This document shows positions 45,397 to 56,529 of a DNA stretch of 64,000 bases, piece after piece; the first letter of the stretch is position 1; each line of letters opens with the position of its first letter. Origin of the DNA: Blasia pusilla (taxonomy: Eukaryota; Marchantiophyta; Marchantiopsida; Blasiales); contig CM114271.1 in NCBI GenBank assembly GCA_050084515.1, forward strand, positions 34,286,001-34,350,000. The letters run 5' to 3'. The notes beneath the pieces were generated by a model. The model was given only the letters and a program-made list of their open reading frames with translations, did not search any database and was not told the origin of the DNA. The translations under genes and the position numbers were made by a program.

Positions 45397-48300
45397 ATGG
45401 GCAATGTGATTATTAATGCTCTAAGATCAGGCTTGAAGCTAAACGCTTCTTCAATGGTTGCAGATCTTAAATCTTTATACACAAGGCGTGTCTCCACCAA
45501 GCCAACAAATGTCTGTCGTCAATATAGTGATTTGACACCTACAAGGGAAGGCCTTCTCACATCCTATCAGAATCTCACAAAACTTGGTCGCCTGCAATCT
45601 GGAGACCAGGCTCAGGTTCGCACATGTTCTCAATTTTGAGCAAATTTGATTGGCATGGGTTTAGTTTCTTTCTTTCTCAGCTGTCTAGATTAAGAGCAAG
45701 GCACATAATAGAGTTTGAACCAGAAATTGGATCTACCCAATGAAGAGTTAGTTTTGCTTTCTGATCACTCAATAGTTCTCCCAGCGTATTCTGGATGCGC
45801 AAGGGTAGCCTTGTAGATGAGATGTGGATTCACTAGACACAAGCAGATAGAGTTGAGGAAAGTTCTTTCAGAATTACAGATAAACCCACATCCTTCCTCC
45901 ATTCATTGTGCTCTGTTGGACCGCTCTCTCCCTGGTGCCTGGCAAAGAGAGATGGGCGTTCAGCTCTTCCGACCCTCTTGAGGTACCAGTTCTTCTTCAC
46001 AAGGAAGAGCAAAAAGCCTAGAATGTTGGGAACTCTTTCAGAGAGTTCATTACGATCGCTTTAAATGCAATCCTCTTGGTGCTGGAGAAAAGTACTCAAT
46101 CTTTGGGGATCAGGAATGTAAACTCGATGATCCCTTCCAACAACAGATCCTGTGGTGCTATTTTCCTGACGTCAAGGCATAAGGGCGAGAAGATATTTTT
46201 GTGACGTATCCAAGATCTGTAGCCCTTAAAGATGTTCTGTCTGCAACCAGATAGTGATTGGAAGTCAACACAGAGCAGGATTTCGACTTCTATTCCCATG
46301 GTACTTTTCTCGTGGTTCAAGTTAATTGCACTTATCCTACACTTGAAACTTAGCCATGTTATCAAGGAAAGACCTACCAATAGTTCTGGAAGTCCACTGC
46401 TTCAGAAAACCACAAAACCCCTCTGGTCTTGAGAACCTTAGGCAGGTAAATCTCGATGGGGATCCAGCTTAGGTTTCCTAAGACCCAGCAGATTCTGCCT
46501 TGTTTTAAACTAGTCCTAGCAGAGAAATTAATTATTTTCTGAGGATTAACAGAAACCGGTGTAATTTTTCTTTAAAAAACGCAAAGTAATATTTTATTTG
46601 TAATCTCACAGTTGTATTTCAAAACTTGATACTATCACTAACCAATCTGCTGGTTTCTCACGAGCATATATTTGACAATATGAGTTGTTATTTCACTCTT
46701 TGGGCTTCATCATTTGGTTAGCCTTGGAAGGATGCTCCTCATGCTGTTTAGCTGGATTGTGATATGAGAGTGGTCATGCAGGAAAAAGTTGCTGAAGCTT
46801 TGGATAAACTATGTCAAGATTTGAGTCAAGATGACGATTACAGGTGACTTCTAGGTTCTTAGAGACATGCGTGTTGAACGTTTATTACATCCCTATGTAC
46901 TGACAAAACCTAAGCCAGTCCACTCGATAGAAATTAAATGGACAATGGGTACGATTTGCAGATGGCTCCCGAAACAAGTTCTCAGAACCCTGAGGAGCCT
47001 GCCCCTCAGGCACAGGCAGCGAGGCATGTACATACACGGAGGAGTTGGTAGGGGAAAGACTATGCTCATGGATCTCTTCTATGAGAAAGTCAACAACAGT
47101 AGAAAACACCGGGTGCACTTCCATTCCTTCATGTAAGGAAACTGTGTCGAGTGTTGATCGCTTTTCATAGAGCATGCTTGAGTTAAGATGACATGAACCA
47201 CAGATAGTAAGGGTAATTCTCTTCCAGTGCTTGATTCCTCTTAGTCAACATCTGAGTTCTGAATCTTAAATATTATGGAGAAGTATGCTTTGCTTGTAAC
47301 GGTTTTGCTTGCTCATTCCATGTACACTTTCTTTAGAATCTTTTATAGATTTGTATCTTACTTCTTAGATGTATCATTTCAGGTTGGATGTACATACACG
47401 CCTTCATCATCTTTTGAAGATGGAGCCTGATACTCCAGCTGCAAATTCTCTCAAGCGTGTTGCTTTGCAGTTGGTGCAGGAAGCACGTCTTCTTTGTCTA
47501 GATGAGGTGGAGGGTATGTTGGAATGACCTTTTCTTAGAATGCTCGACTCTTGACTCTCAGGTCTAGCTAATGAAAGTTGTAAAGAAGTTACTCTTGTAC
47601 ATGTTATAGAACTGTGGATTTCTTCACTACGTCTCTCGTATCATGTACGATATCGTCCTGATTCCTAATCAACTACTTGGTTCACATCCTGTTTATGTCA
47701 GTGACAGACATTGCCGATGCTCTCATCTTAAGGCGTTTGTTTGCGGAGCTTTGGCCTCTGGGAATGGTAGTTGTTGCCACATCAAATTTGGCACCTGAGC
47801 AACTATATCGCAATGGCCTTAATCGTCACCTGGTTGGTGAATCTCTCTACCCAAAATTGTGTTATTGTTGAAGCTGTTTCATCTTCTCTTTTGACAGGGC
47901 CATTGTATACGCAGTCTTGCTACTAGTCGCTAATCTACCAAAGCACTTGGCAGTTTCAAGTCAAGATGTGAGGGTATGTGTTGGGCTTATAAAATGAGAG
48001 GTTATTGCAGTTTGAGCCTTTCATCAAGCAGCTAAAGGAGCACTGCTGTGTATACAGCTTAGATAGTGGTCATTCAATCGACTATCGACGCAGTTTCTCA
48101 AAACTGGATCAGTTATTCATGCACCCGCTTGCAGAGGAGAATGACAGGGCCATGGACAAAGCCTTTGTTACCCTTACAGGTGATTGGGTTAATGCTCTGG
48201 GAATTAAACCTTCTGCAAAGAATTGTTTCCCCTTTTCACACTTCATTTCTCATCTTTTTTTGTCTTGTGTTAGGTGGGCATACTGGCAACGTTGTACAGA

Positions 48301-49047
48301 TACCCATCATAATGGGCAGACAATTACAGATTCTGGCTGCAGAGGGAGTTGCCCGTACTTCCTTTGAATTCTTGTGCGGTGGTCCCCATGGAGCTGTGGA
48401 TTATATAACAATCGCAAAGCACTTTCGCGTTCTTTTTCTTGACAGGTCAACTTCCTTTTCTCTCACAAGCAAAAATAATGCCTCTTTGAATTGATGTAGA
48501 TTATATTTTAAAATTGAAAAAGCTTCACTGGTTTGCATTTGCTTCTTGACACACCAAACCATTCATGAAAATCCTCAGCAGCGTTCTCTGTTAAGATGAG
48601 TGTTTTAATTACAGAATACCATGGCTTGGAGACCATGAAGCTGAAAATGAAGCACGGAGATTTATCACCCTCATTGATATACTCTACCAAGAAAATGTCC
48701 TCCTCATCTGCTCTGCCCAAGTGGCAATTGAGGAGTTATTGAAAGAGAAACCAGATGCAGAGCGCATTAGAGAACAAACGAGTAAGAAAGCAGACCTCAA
48801 TGTTACTGGACAGGGAGGAAGTTCGGGCAGGTCAACTCTCATGATTGGGCACATGGAATGGAGTGCCACTGGCCGAACAGGAGTTTCACTCGCACAACTT
48901 GCAGGCACTCTCCCATTCACTCGTATTGCTGCACCCAGGGCAGTTTCCCGGCTTCTTGAGATGCAGAGTAAGAATTATATCTTGAAGGCAGGTGCCTATG
49001 GCAACATTGTACTGTCTAAATTTTATGCGAGGTATTATAATAGCTGA
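45397..49047 (+). CDS. AFG1L1: AFG1-like mitochondrial ATPase
   Basis: AFG1 (LACE1/ZapE) ATPases act in mitochondria in the quality control and degradation of respiratory-chain subunits. Eight exons join in phase: 45397-45615, 46782-46843, 46962-47132, 47383-47513, 47702-47832, 48011-48179, 48274-48445 and 48615-49047, giving 495 residues, as usual for the family. The start [20 protein letters not shown] is rich in Arg, Ser and hydrophobic residues and fits a mitochondrial presequence; then comes the family's [15 protein letters not shown] segment. Walker A is [12 protein letters not shown] (about 120-131), Walker B LLCLDEVE (about 187-194, where DEFQ is more usual), then [32 protein letters not shown], and the C-terminal half with SIDYRR and [14 protein letters not shown]. 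The end reads [10 protein letters not shown] before a divergent tail. It is convergent with FEN1, about 640 bp apart. Confidence 0.93.
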
Positions 49048-49686
49048 AATGTCCTGTATGAACCCGCTGAGGAAGATTTCATCCTGTTTCTTCCCGGAAT
49101 TTGAGTATATGATTGCACCATATTACCAAACATTGATCGACCAGATAGTATCTTGAAAACTTCAAATGAATTTCTGGCGAAAAATCCAAACGAAATTTAT
49201 CATGAAATGTTCTCTTCACAAGATCAGCACAGAAGCTCAAAATAGACATGGGAGGAAGACGGCGACTTCTTATCACAAGTTAAACTGCCCCCATTCGCAG
49301 ACTGTTTTATACCACTCAAAATGCCTGCTATGTGACTTTGACTAATATGTGACAGTACGACTGCTGCAACTGCTGCTGTATTTGCCTAGTGACTGGTTGC
49401 CAAAGATCAATTTTATCTATGACGTAGACTACTTTCAAAATTGTGTTACTCTACCCTGTTCTGCACTGAGGTATGAAGTGTTCAGCACTGAGGTATGTCA
49501 CCCACTGTAAATTACTATACACAAGTAGGCTTGCCAAGACCCACTTGCTCGCTCTTGATAATGTGCATCTGCCGTACTTCTATAGCTAGGTTACTACTTT
49601 ATGGAGTCTTTACAATATCACCTCCAAAGACCAAATCTACCTTTCTGATGAAGGGAGCCACGAGAAGGGATGCCTAAAGCATTTGA
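49048..49686. other. Spacer between convergent genes
   Basis: 640 bp shared by the 3' ends of the AFG1-like gene and FEN1. No other gene seen. Confidence 0.5.
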
Positions 49687-52600
49687 TCACTTCTTGGATT
49701 TTGTAGATTTTGTGACAGGCTTCCCTTGGGCTTTCTTTTGGGGTGCTGCCCCTTTGGTTGGTTTGGAGTCAGGGACCTGGGAAATCCCACGCACCACAAA
49801 ATGAGCAGCACATATTACAAAATTCTTAACAACCACTCTCAGAAGCGTGAGCATATTATTTAGCAACCAAGTCCGCATCAACAACCCAGCTGGGAAGATA
49901 GTGAGCAAATATTGCATTTGTCAACACATGCTACGTTTTGATTACATTGCAACCATATCAACACACATGTCATGTCTAGCGTGTGACATTGAAACTGGAG
50001 GACTTCTCACCTTCCGCTTTGGTGCAGCAGAGGCTGTCTTATTGGGCATGAAGAATGACTCGAGCCTATGATTCAAACACATCAGACATTAAAATTTAGC
50101 CCAGCATGGATTGCAAGACATATTCCAACTCCCCTGTTGTACTGTCCTACCACCACAATATGGGAGTACGTCTGGCAATTACTACACGAACTGAAGTTGT
50201 GTGGACAAGGAATTCTAACAAGGCTCGAGTGCATACCGTCCTTGAGAAGACTTATTCTTGGCCGACTTTATTCTCTCTATCCCCTGAGAAGGACGAGCTT
50301 TTGATCAGCCTAAACACACAGCTCATGTGACAGCAGCCTGGGTAAAAGAAGAAACATTGATCCTTTCCTAACCCACCAGATTCACAGCCAGTTCACCCAA
50401 AACCAAATGCAGCATGCAAACAACACAAAACTGCCTCAAGATACCTTCATGATTCGATCATGATTGAAGCCATTTTCATCAACCAAAAACTTCTTCAGTC
50501 CCTGCCAAACCATCCAGAGTGAAGATGTCATGAACTTGGATTCTCAGGTAGAACAGAGGTCTAGAGAACGCTCTATTGTGAGATCATGTAGATCCAGATG
50601 ACCTTTTAATCAACCATACGAATCTGATTCGTATGGTCTAGGCATGTCCATTGTACCACCAGTAAGCAAGAGCCATGGGAGAAGAGCAGTCTGTAAGCCA
50701 AGGCAAGAGAGAAAACTGTTGATAGTATCTAGCTCACATAGAAATAAAACTGTGATCTAGATACTATCAACAGTGCATAAAAGTAGATCCCCAGGAGAAA
50801 ACAACATTTAGTTACCTCTTCATCGGGAGCGACCCACTTAAACTCAGGCATCTCACTTGCAGGTGTCACAACCGGTTCCTTAAAAAGTCTTCTAGCTTCT
50901 TGGTAAGGCCAGTTGTCTGGGATCTGGTACCTGCTCCAAAGTAGGGATAATTGATATCAAGCTGTGAGTCCATAATTTTATATTATCGAGAAAACATGTA
51001 CTTCTACACCAACTGCTGAAACAGTAGGTAGAAGATCAGAATTTCGGAATGCCTCATGTTTCATGATTGGAAGTTGTAGGATTAGGTAATGCATGAGAAT
51101 GCACATTCCAGCTCCAACTATGCTTGAACTGACAACGCTGTCATATCTCAGCTTTAAAAATTCTAGAAATGAAGCATAAACAAGAATACCTATCCTTGTT
51201 GATGTTCTCCAGGACCTGTTCCAAGGACCCATGTTGGCGGATAAGTTTCAGAGCTGTTTGGGCTCCAATACCTACAGTCCATTTCTTGCATGTGTTATTA
51301 TCTGTCAGTTAAATCTATGGTCACACAGACATCAACATTTAATTGGTGCTTGGAGAGTCTTTTATGACTCTGTACTAGAGATGAACTGCGTTTCCAAGCC
51401 TTAGGCATGATCATCTCAAAGCTGGCAAAACTCAGGGAGTGCACCCCTCCACAAAATATTCAAGATCAGAGATATCCAATAGCGCTAAAGCACAAATACC
51501 ATTTACAAGAGTCCTGAACTTTCACAATAGGATCTGACTTATGCATGCCTTGGTGCCTGCACCACTGAAGATAAAGAACTCCAGGATATCTTCTAAAGTA
51601 AATGTATGTCAGTCAAACTCTCCAGGATTACGGTAGCATACGGTCCAAGACAGCCTAATGTCGCATCACAAATATGGCATGAAGGAGAAGGAATGATAAA
51701 TTTGCTACACTAATACCTTTAATGGTGTCGCAGTAATCACACCCACAAAGTATGCACATGTCTATGAATTGATCCATTGTGAAGTTCAGCTCTTCTAGAA
51801 CCTGTAGAGGAATGGAGTAGCCCAGTCAGAATATCTGAATGTAGACGTAGTGCACATTGGTCATCTGAGACCTACCCAGGCTCTTCCCACCCCACAGCTC
51901 CAAGCAAAGTTCTGATTTGTAGATGTGTTTTCTAAAGTTGACTTATTACCTTAGCCACGTCAAATTCCATTACAGGCATTTTGCGAGATGTTGGCTCCAT
52001 CAAATGACGCAAGAATTTGGTGGCACCAAATGTTAACGAGTCCATGTCTTCCGAGGCCACGGCAAAAACCTGATCAAGAAGTGGCACATTCACAACAGTA
52101 AGTCCATGCATTCAAAATTCAGATATTCAGTAGACTTGAGGTCTACCTTGTTGAAATTTGTTAATATCTAGTTTAGTCATGCTCTAAAAGTAGTTAGTCA
52201 GATACTAACTTAGTTGGATACTAATTTAGTTAGCTAGAGATAACTTAGTGTTCCTCTATCTTTTTAGGGTAACCTTGAATTAGGGCAATTCTCGAGTTAG
52301 GGTTAGCCACCATCTGTTATTTAGGGTATGGATCTGTTCAAGAAGATCTAAGGGCCAGAAGTGCTCACCCTGATGTATATAATGTCTCTGTTTAGAGAGC
52401 AGAAGCCAATTCTACAGCATGCACAGTTTTGGTGAGTACTCCTGAGGCTCTTGGTCCTGCTGCAGAGTGATCAGAGAGTAGGAAGAGGAGATTGAGACTA
52501 ATTGCTGTGCTTGCTAGAGCCTCACTGGAAGGCAGGTTGTTTTGTCTAGTATGCTGATGGAGATTGTTTGTGCTCAATGGTGAGCCATGTCTGATCTCTG

Positions 52601-55600
52601 AGCTGGTGACATGTGAGGACCTGTAGTGTGAGTGCAAGGTGTGGCTGAGTAGAATCCTTCTTAGTATCTCTTAGATAGTAAGAAGAGTCACATCATGGTA
52701 GGGCTCTGATTTGGCAATAGAGATAGGAACTGATTTGCTGATTGTGTACAAGCTGAAATCATGGATGGTCTAGCTGATGCTAGCTCTGACTTTGTACAAG
52801 GAGATACTTCTGCTGGTCAATCATTTTCTCATACCTTGGCATCCACATCAGGGGCAAGCACTGTTTAGCACATCCACATACAATTCGCAAACCCTTTACT
52901 CCAGACCTACTGAATCCAACATTTCTAATACGCATACCTTGTTGGCCTTGCACAATGCAGCACACTCTGCTTCTGCTTCAGATGGAGCCTAATTCAACAG
53001 CCACAAGACGAGTGAGTCCCAGGCCAAAGAATATCAACAACCCTGCGACACTTTAGTTGAATACAGATTGCTGGCTCACTTGTTACTTGAAAACATGACC
53101 AAATAGACACACTCAAAACCCGCATGAATTATAGAAAATGTACAACGGCGAGTAGGAGGTTAACCAGTTATGTCTACAGATACTGGAACCATTCAGGTAA
53201 GCAAAACACCAAACAAGGGTGCTGGTTTTCCTTCAATTCTTTCTCTTCTGAATTTCTTTTAGAGTCGAGTAATTTTACTCTTTTATTCTCAATCAACATT
53301 GAAGCATCATTATCTTAATGATGCTTACCTTCTGCCTTAGATCTGTACCCATACAGTTTCAAAAGAGCAGTGAAAGTAAGTCCATACCTCAACAACAGGT
53401 ACACCCATCAATCGCAGTAGCTTGCGACAGTCTTCATTGTGCTGCCTGGTCACCTAAGTGTCACAGCAATACCCAAACATGCTCCATCTGCTGATTAAGA
53501 GGGTTGCACGTCCAATGCTTCTTTACTGAGCATAGAGACCAAAAAACTGATAATCAACCAATAGAAGCCAAAATGGTGAATTTGTCATGTTGGAGGAACA
53601 ACTGACTCAACTTCATTCTTAAAACAAAACCAACAGGCATTGAGGTCTGCGACCAACCTTTACAGTTCTTTTACTGTATTTTTCAATGTCAGCCTTCTCC
53701 CCTGCCTGCATTCAAATGACAATGAAAGATTTAATGCAGGACATCAATACGGGCTGGTTGTTTTCCAGCTTTTCATACCAACACAAAGCAAAATCACAAG
53801 TCCTTCTGATGCAAAAATCAATGTTGTCCATCCTATTCTAACATCTTTGTTAGTTCATTGCCGGCAAGCTGTAACATAGGATCTGTTCCCTTTGAATTCC
53901 AGAACTCTTCATGCTACTCTACATGTATTTGAGGCGGGGTATCCCTGATCAGCAATATCAAGCGTTGCTGCTCCTCTGCCCAAAAAAACAAAACGAAAAA
54001 CCTCCTAACTGAGATTGGCAACATTTAGGGTAAAAACCGGTACTGCTACAGAACAAAGGTCCCTCTACAAAATTAACTTACAAGGCTCAATTTCTATAAG
54101 AGACGATATCCACTTGAGTACGTTAAGCAACAGGGAAAAAAACACAAATTTTGATTTCAATTTAAAAAGAGTAAATTTCTCTTCATCAAATCTTTCAAGC
54201 TCTACTGTAAATAATTGAATGCACAAACACCTGGCTAGAACCTCCAACCCCGTCCCTACAAATCTGGAGGAAAGTTTGCAGCAAAAAGCGTTCATCTGGG
54301 AAGAAAAGTCAACTTGGGAAGGATTTATTTAGACCTTGAGAGAAGTCCAAGATAACCATATCAACATCACCAATCAAACTAGTGAAAAGCAAGAATTTGA
54401 CCAGAATGTCGGAATTCTAGTTTCCTATCCTTTTAGGATACTTCCAACTAATTTGGACTGTCTTACAGTTATTTGGTACGACTTTGTGGGTTTTCTGGTT
54501 AAAAGTCCAATGTGTGTAAGATTTGAACAAAGCATATGAACAAGATTTTCGTCGATGTTCAGAGAAGGAGTCATAAAAAACCTCTCCCAAACCATTGATG
54601 TCTTAGATCTTCTCCAGTTTACAAATTCCCTCTTGCCGTTAAGATCAACATCCCAGTCATAGACCTCCAGGAACCAGTGGATAGAATGATCTATGTTCCC
54701 AAGACGAAAACATTGTACTTGGGATGAACAAACATCAGAGGGATATTTCATCTCATGAACAGCACAAGATTGATAAAAAGACACAGGATGCTTCAACTGG
54801 CGGCGAAGACTGATAGTCCCAAAGAATCATAACCAATCAGAACGAAAAGCGAAAACAGTTGTGGACAATGACGGAGCCACTAGGTGAAACACCAATCCAC
54901 CAAAATCTATTGTGGTGATTTCAATCGAGATCTTTTGTTGGCGCTAAAACTGTGGCAATTCTGCAGTAAACGAAGCCTCTTTATTGTAAGAGCAAAAGAT
55001 GTTTCAACACCAATCCTCTTGCAATGAAGATTTTTATGATTCCTAAAATTTGAACCTCATCAGAAAATTATTACGGATAGATTCTCAATGTGCAAATGCA
55101 AGTAAGTCGAATAGTGGCTAGAATTTTGACAGAGACCAACCAACCTCAAAGGTTTCTCTTTCATTACATGCTTGATATGTCACAATCAAGAAGAAAGGGA
55201 GCATGCAGCTTTACAACAGTCATCCCCCAGGCAAAGAAATTTGCTTTCGCTGGCTAATTCAAAGTTTACCTCCACAGCTTGTACAAGATCTTGCCCTGCA
55301 TCATCACGTCGTGCAAATCTGCACACAAGATATGCTCGGATAAAATGTCAGGAATGCCAACCAGAAAGAGTGGGAACTGGTCGTGGAAGAAGAACCGCAA
55401 ATTATGATCATTCTTCCAAAAAAAGTGCACACTTCTTATAGCATTTTCCAGAGAAAATGTGTAATTCAAATCCAACAGTAATTGGATTTGAATTACTGTT
55501 GAGGGACCAACCGTTTGGCCAGCTCTTCTTTCTTCAGATCGGGAGGCTTTCCATCAAATACATACCTGAACAAATAAACGATATTAGCTATTCAGAGTGA

Positions 55601-56457
55601 TGGACCACTGCATCAGAGGTTCATTTCAAGATTTCACTTCCAAGATTCAACCTGTAAGAACTACTTACTTACCGATCAGGACACAAAATGAACAGATGAC
55701 ATTTGGTAGCAGGGACAAGAAGTCACTTAAGGAACTACGTAGATGTTGTCAAACGATGCCAAGGAGCAGGTTTTACGTGGGGGAAGGCATCACATCCAAG
55801 GACGTAAGTATTAGAACAACTGGCCACTACGTCAGCGATAGTGCAAAGGTAAATATCTTACACCGGCTTGATGCCAGCCTCCAAAATTCGGATAGTCCTA
55901 GTAAACATCCCTTGAAGATGACTGCATGCACAGAACCAAATTATGAATTCAAACCTGGTCAATTGATTTCCTACGCTGAATGAAAGAACTACGACCATAG
56001 CAAATAATCATTCGCTTCAATTGACCAGCTGCCATCAAAACGCCAGGCGAAAAGAGCTGCAAGTACCTCGTGACTTCTCCAGCTTCATTCGTCAGCATTT
56101 CATTTCCTACTCGGCCGACAACAATCTGGTGCCCCAAAGCAGCCATGCACTGTGAGCGAAGTTCGAGGGAATTGCACTCAAGACAGGGCTGATTGTCATT
56201 GTCAACTACCTACCAGAAACTGATATATGCTCATACTAGCATCAATTGCAATCTTCCGCCCAAAATATCCCTCGAACTTTGTTTCTGTCATGCTCGAAGG
56301 AGCATTGTCTGCCAGCAGCTTTGTCAAGCCCTGCACAGAAGTATCAATCGCTTCCATTACCTCCGTCATCTCGTACACATTGCGTTCGAAGCCTACAAAT
56401 ACAAAACCAAAGGAAAATCCGAGAAACCGTCCAAAATGTACGCACCTTGATTCCCAT
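49687..56457 (-). CDS. FEN1: Flap endonuclease 1
   Basis: FEN1 cuts 5' flaps in Okazaki fragment maturation and base excision repair in the nucleus. Seventeen exons join in phase to 388 residues, the usual length: 56446-56457, 56214-56330, 56067-56125, 55862-55921, 55512-55565, 55270-55318, 53658-53705, 53388-53453, 52938-52988, 51950-52069, 51717-51801, 51190-51271, 50816-50930, 50445-50501, 50237-50283, 50011-50065, 49687-49776. The first exon codes only MGIK. Active-site acids are present: Asp34 in IAIDASMS, Asp in VYVFDGKPP, Glu pair in [11 protein letters not shown], Asp pair in ASEDMDSL, Asp in CGCDYCDT. Helix-hairpin-helix segment: [13 protein letters not shown]. The PCNA-binding box QGRLESFF spans the exon 15-16 joint. 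The tail is Lys-rich (KSTKSKK), as for nuclear import. All motifs are intact. Confidence 0.97.
50613..50637. repeat. 11-bp inverted repeat in FEN1 intron 13
   Basis: ACCATACGAAT (50613-50623) is exactly inverted at 50627-50637 around CTG. Confidence 0.93.
50715..50774. repeat. 24-bp inverted repeat in FEN1 intron 13
   Basis: Arms 50715-50738 and 50751-50774 match at 23 of 24 positions; the outer 18 bp (ACTGTTGATAGTATCTAG) are perfect. The loop is 12 bases. Confidence 0.92.
52149..52831. mobile_element. Solo LTR, Copia-like, in FEN1 intron 9
   Basis: A 683-bp block starting TGTTGAAATTTG and ending TTTTCTCA is flanked by TACCT on both sides (52144-52148 and 52832-52836). TG...CA ends with a 5-bp target duplication point to an LTR. 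The plus strand has a TATATAATG word near 52376, and the start resembles plant Copia LTRs. It makes up most of the intron. Nothing of an inner element remains. Confidence 0.65.
55463..55501. repeat. Two interleaved inverted repeats in FEN1 intron 5
   Basis: AATTCAAATCCAA (55463-55475) is inverted at 55482-55494. CAACAGTAATT (55473-55483) is inverted at 55491-55501. The two hairpins share bases and exclude each other. They lie about 10 bases from the 5' splice site at 55511. Confidence 0.93.
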
Positions 56458-56529
56458 CACCTTCGCCTTGATTCCTTTCTTCCCGTGATCTCGTAGGAAT
56501 TTCTCCTCACGGCCCTCACCAAAAAGCAC

